Source of the DNA: Tetrahymena thermophila SB210
Taxonomy: Eukaryota > Ciliophora > Oligohymenophorea > Hymenostomatida > Tetrahymenidae
Assembly (NCBI RefSeq): GCF_000189635.1
Contig: NW_002476336.1
Location: forward strand, 1-64,000
Reading direction: 5' to 3'
Length of the DNA: 64,000 bases
Shown here: piece by piece, positions 63,203 through 64,000 of the stretch
How positions within the stretch are numbered: the stretch's first letter is position 1
Layout of the letters: each line of letters starts with the position of its first letter
Notes under the pieces: model-generated
Told to the model about the DNA's origin: nothing
The model's database searches: none
Seen by the model: only the letters and a program-made list of their open reading frames with translations
Made by a program: the position numbers and the translations under genes

Positions 63203-64000
63203 TCAAATATCTTCCATAGGTTGATTAACACCAGCCCAGTCGTAGTAAACCTTCTTTCCTTCTCTAATATCATACCATAAGGGATCAACAATACCAGTAT
63301 CGACCATTCTTCTACCAGTGAAACTCTTGTAATCCTTGAAAGTTTCAGTATCATCGGTATCATCAGTATCAGGATAGTCAAGAGGTGGAGGATGAGCAAC
63401 TCTCCAGTAATCTTCATCAGGATAGTGATTATAGAAGAATTCAGTACCTGTATATTTAAATTTAATAGTTAATAAATTTGCACACAAACATTTAAAATAA
63501 ATTTAAAAATGATTTATCTAAATAATAATTTTAGGTATTTAGAATAAGATATTTTTTATTATATCTTTTAGTAGTAAAGTGGAAGAATTAATCAATCAAT
63601 CAAATAATCTTTTAATTACCAAAGTAAAGTATGGGGAGGAGACCAAGAATCAAATATTAGGAAATAGGACCTTTCTTTCTGAAATGCTATTTATTAAAAA
63701 TTAAATAATGTTGAGATTATTTATTCAATAAATGGACTCAATAATTTTGTATAATAAAATGCCTAAGTTTATTTAGCAGTATATGCAAATAACTTTCTAA
63801 ATTAGCTTCAAATCTACAATTTTAATTAGATTCATATTTATTTATATAAATGGCGAAACAAAAAACAAGAAGATAGTCGCCTTAAGTGTAATAAAGAAAC
63901 AATTAAAAACCTAAGATTTGAAGGATTCGCATTAGAAGTCAAGATCTTCAGATTCATAGTCGTATTCGTGAGCCATATCGTGTTCAGCATCCCAATAAGA
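63203..64000 (-). CDS. Unidentified single-span membrane protein, 5' end outside the window
   Basis: Partial gene; the window cuts its N-terminus. Three visible exons: 64000-63911, 63686-63620, 63447-63203, joined by introns of 224 and 172 nt. Splice phases agree: exon 1 ends in phase 0 (TCTTAG/GTTTTT) and a Gly codon is split across the second intron. The 133 visible residues comprise an acidic start (SYWDAEHDMAHEYDYESEDL), one predicted membrane helix (ISQYLILGLLPILYFG) and a hydrophilic, Asp- and Tyr-rich end (PDEDYWRVAHPPPLDYPDTD ... YYDWAGVNQPMEDI). The coding parts are much less AT-rich than the surroundings and use C-ending codons, as in highly expressed Tetrahymena genes. A small mitochondrial inner-membrane subunit would fit, but this is only a guess. 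Confidence 0.72.

Overview
This window is one end of a ciliate macronuclear chromosome, most likely from Tetrahymena or a close relative. It opens with C4A2 repeats (the complement of G4T2), the Tetrahymena-type telomere. The DNA is very AT-rich. Every convincing gene reads only if TAA and TAG encode glutamine and TGA is the sole stop. Introns are short (about 34-480 nt, mostly 45-65), AT-rich, and start GT and end AG. No bacterial, viral or transposon genes were seen. All gene models were read by eye with this code. Splice sites come from GT/AG plus the reading frame, and every multi-exon model given in full sums to a whole number of codons.

Layout: telomere (1-30) and subtelomere, then a DHHC palmitoyltransferase with a very long tail (minus), a small TIM chaperone (plus), a low-complexity protein (minus), a B-box/WD40 protein (plus), a Q/N-rich protein (plus), a TSUP/TauE-like transporter (plus), a synaptojanin-like Sac + 5-phosphatase protein (minus), an EamA-type transporter (minus), a CEP78-like centriolar protein (plus), a CNBD channel (minus), a Sec7-PH-TBC protein (plus), a Q/N-rich protein (plus), an Nta1-like N-terminal amidase (plus), a doubtful small gene (plus), NMD3 (plus), a Brl1/Brr6-like nuclear envelope protein (plus), a P4-ATPase flippase (minus), VPS51 (minus), a second CNBD channel (plus), and a gene cut by the window edge (minus).

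Several products act in Golgi/endosome traffic and lipid signalling: the Arf exchange factor, phosphoinositide phosphatase, flippase, VPS51 and S-acyltransferase. They do not form an operon and the co-location may be chance. The most striking feature is how many multidomain proteins join an intact-looking domain to one that has lost its catalytic residues. The Sec7 protein keeps its glutamate finger, but its TBC domain lacks both GAP fingers. The synaptojanin-like protein keeps its Sac CX5R motif, but its 5-phosphatase half lacks the usual catalytic residues. Both cyclic-nucleotide-domain channels lack the GYGD potassium filter and carry the same CCHC knuckle after the cNBD. These are the best candidates for undescribed biology here.
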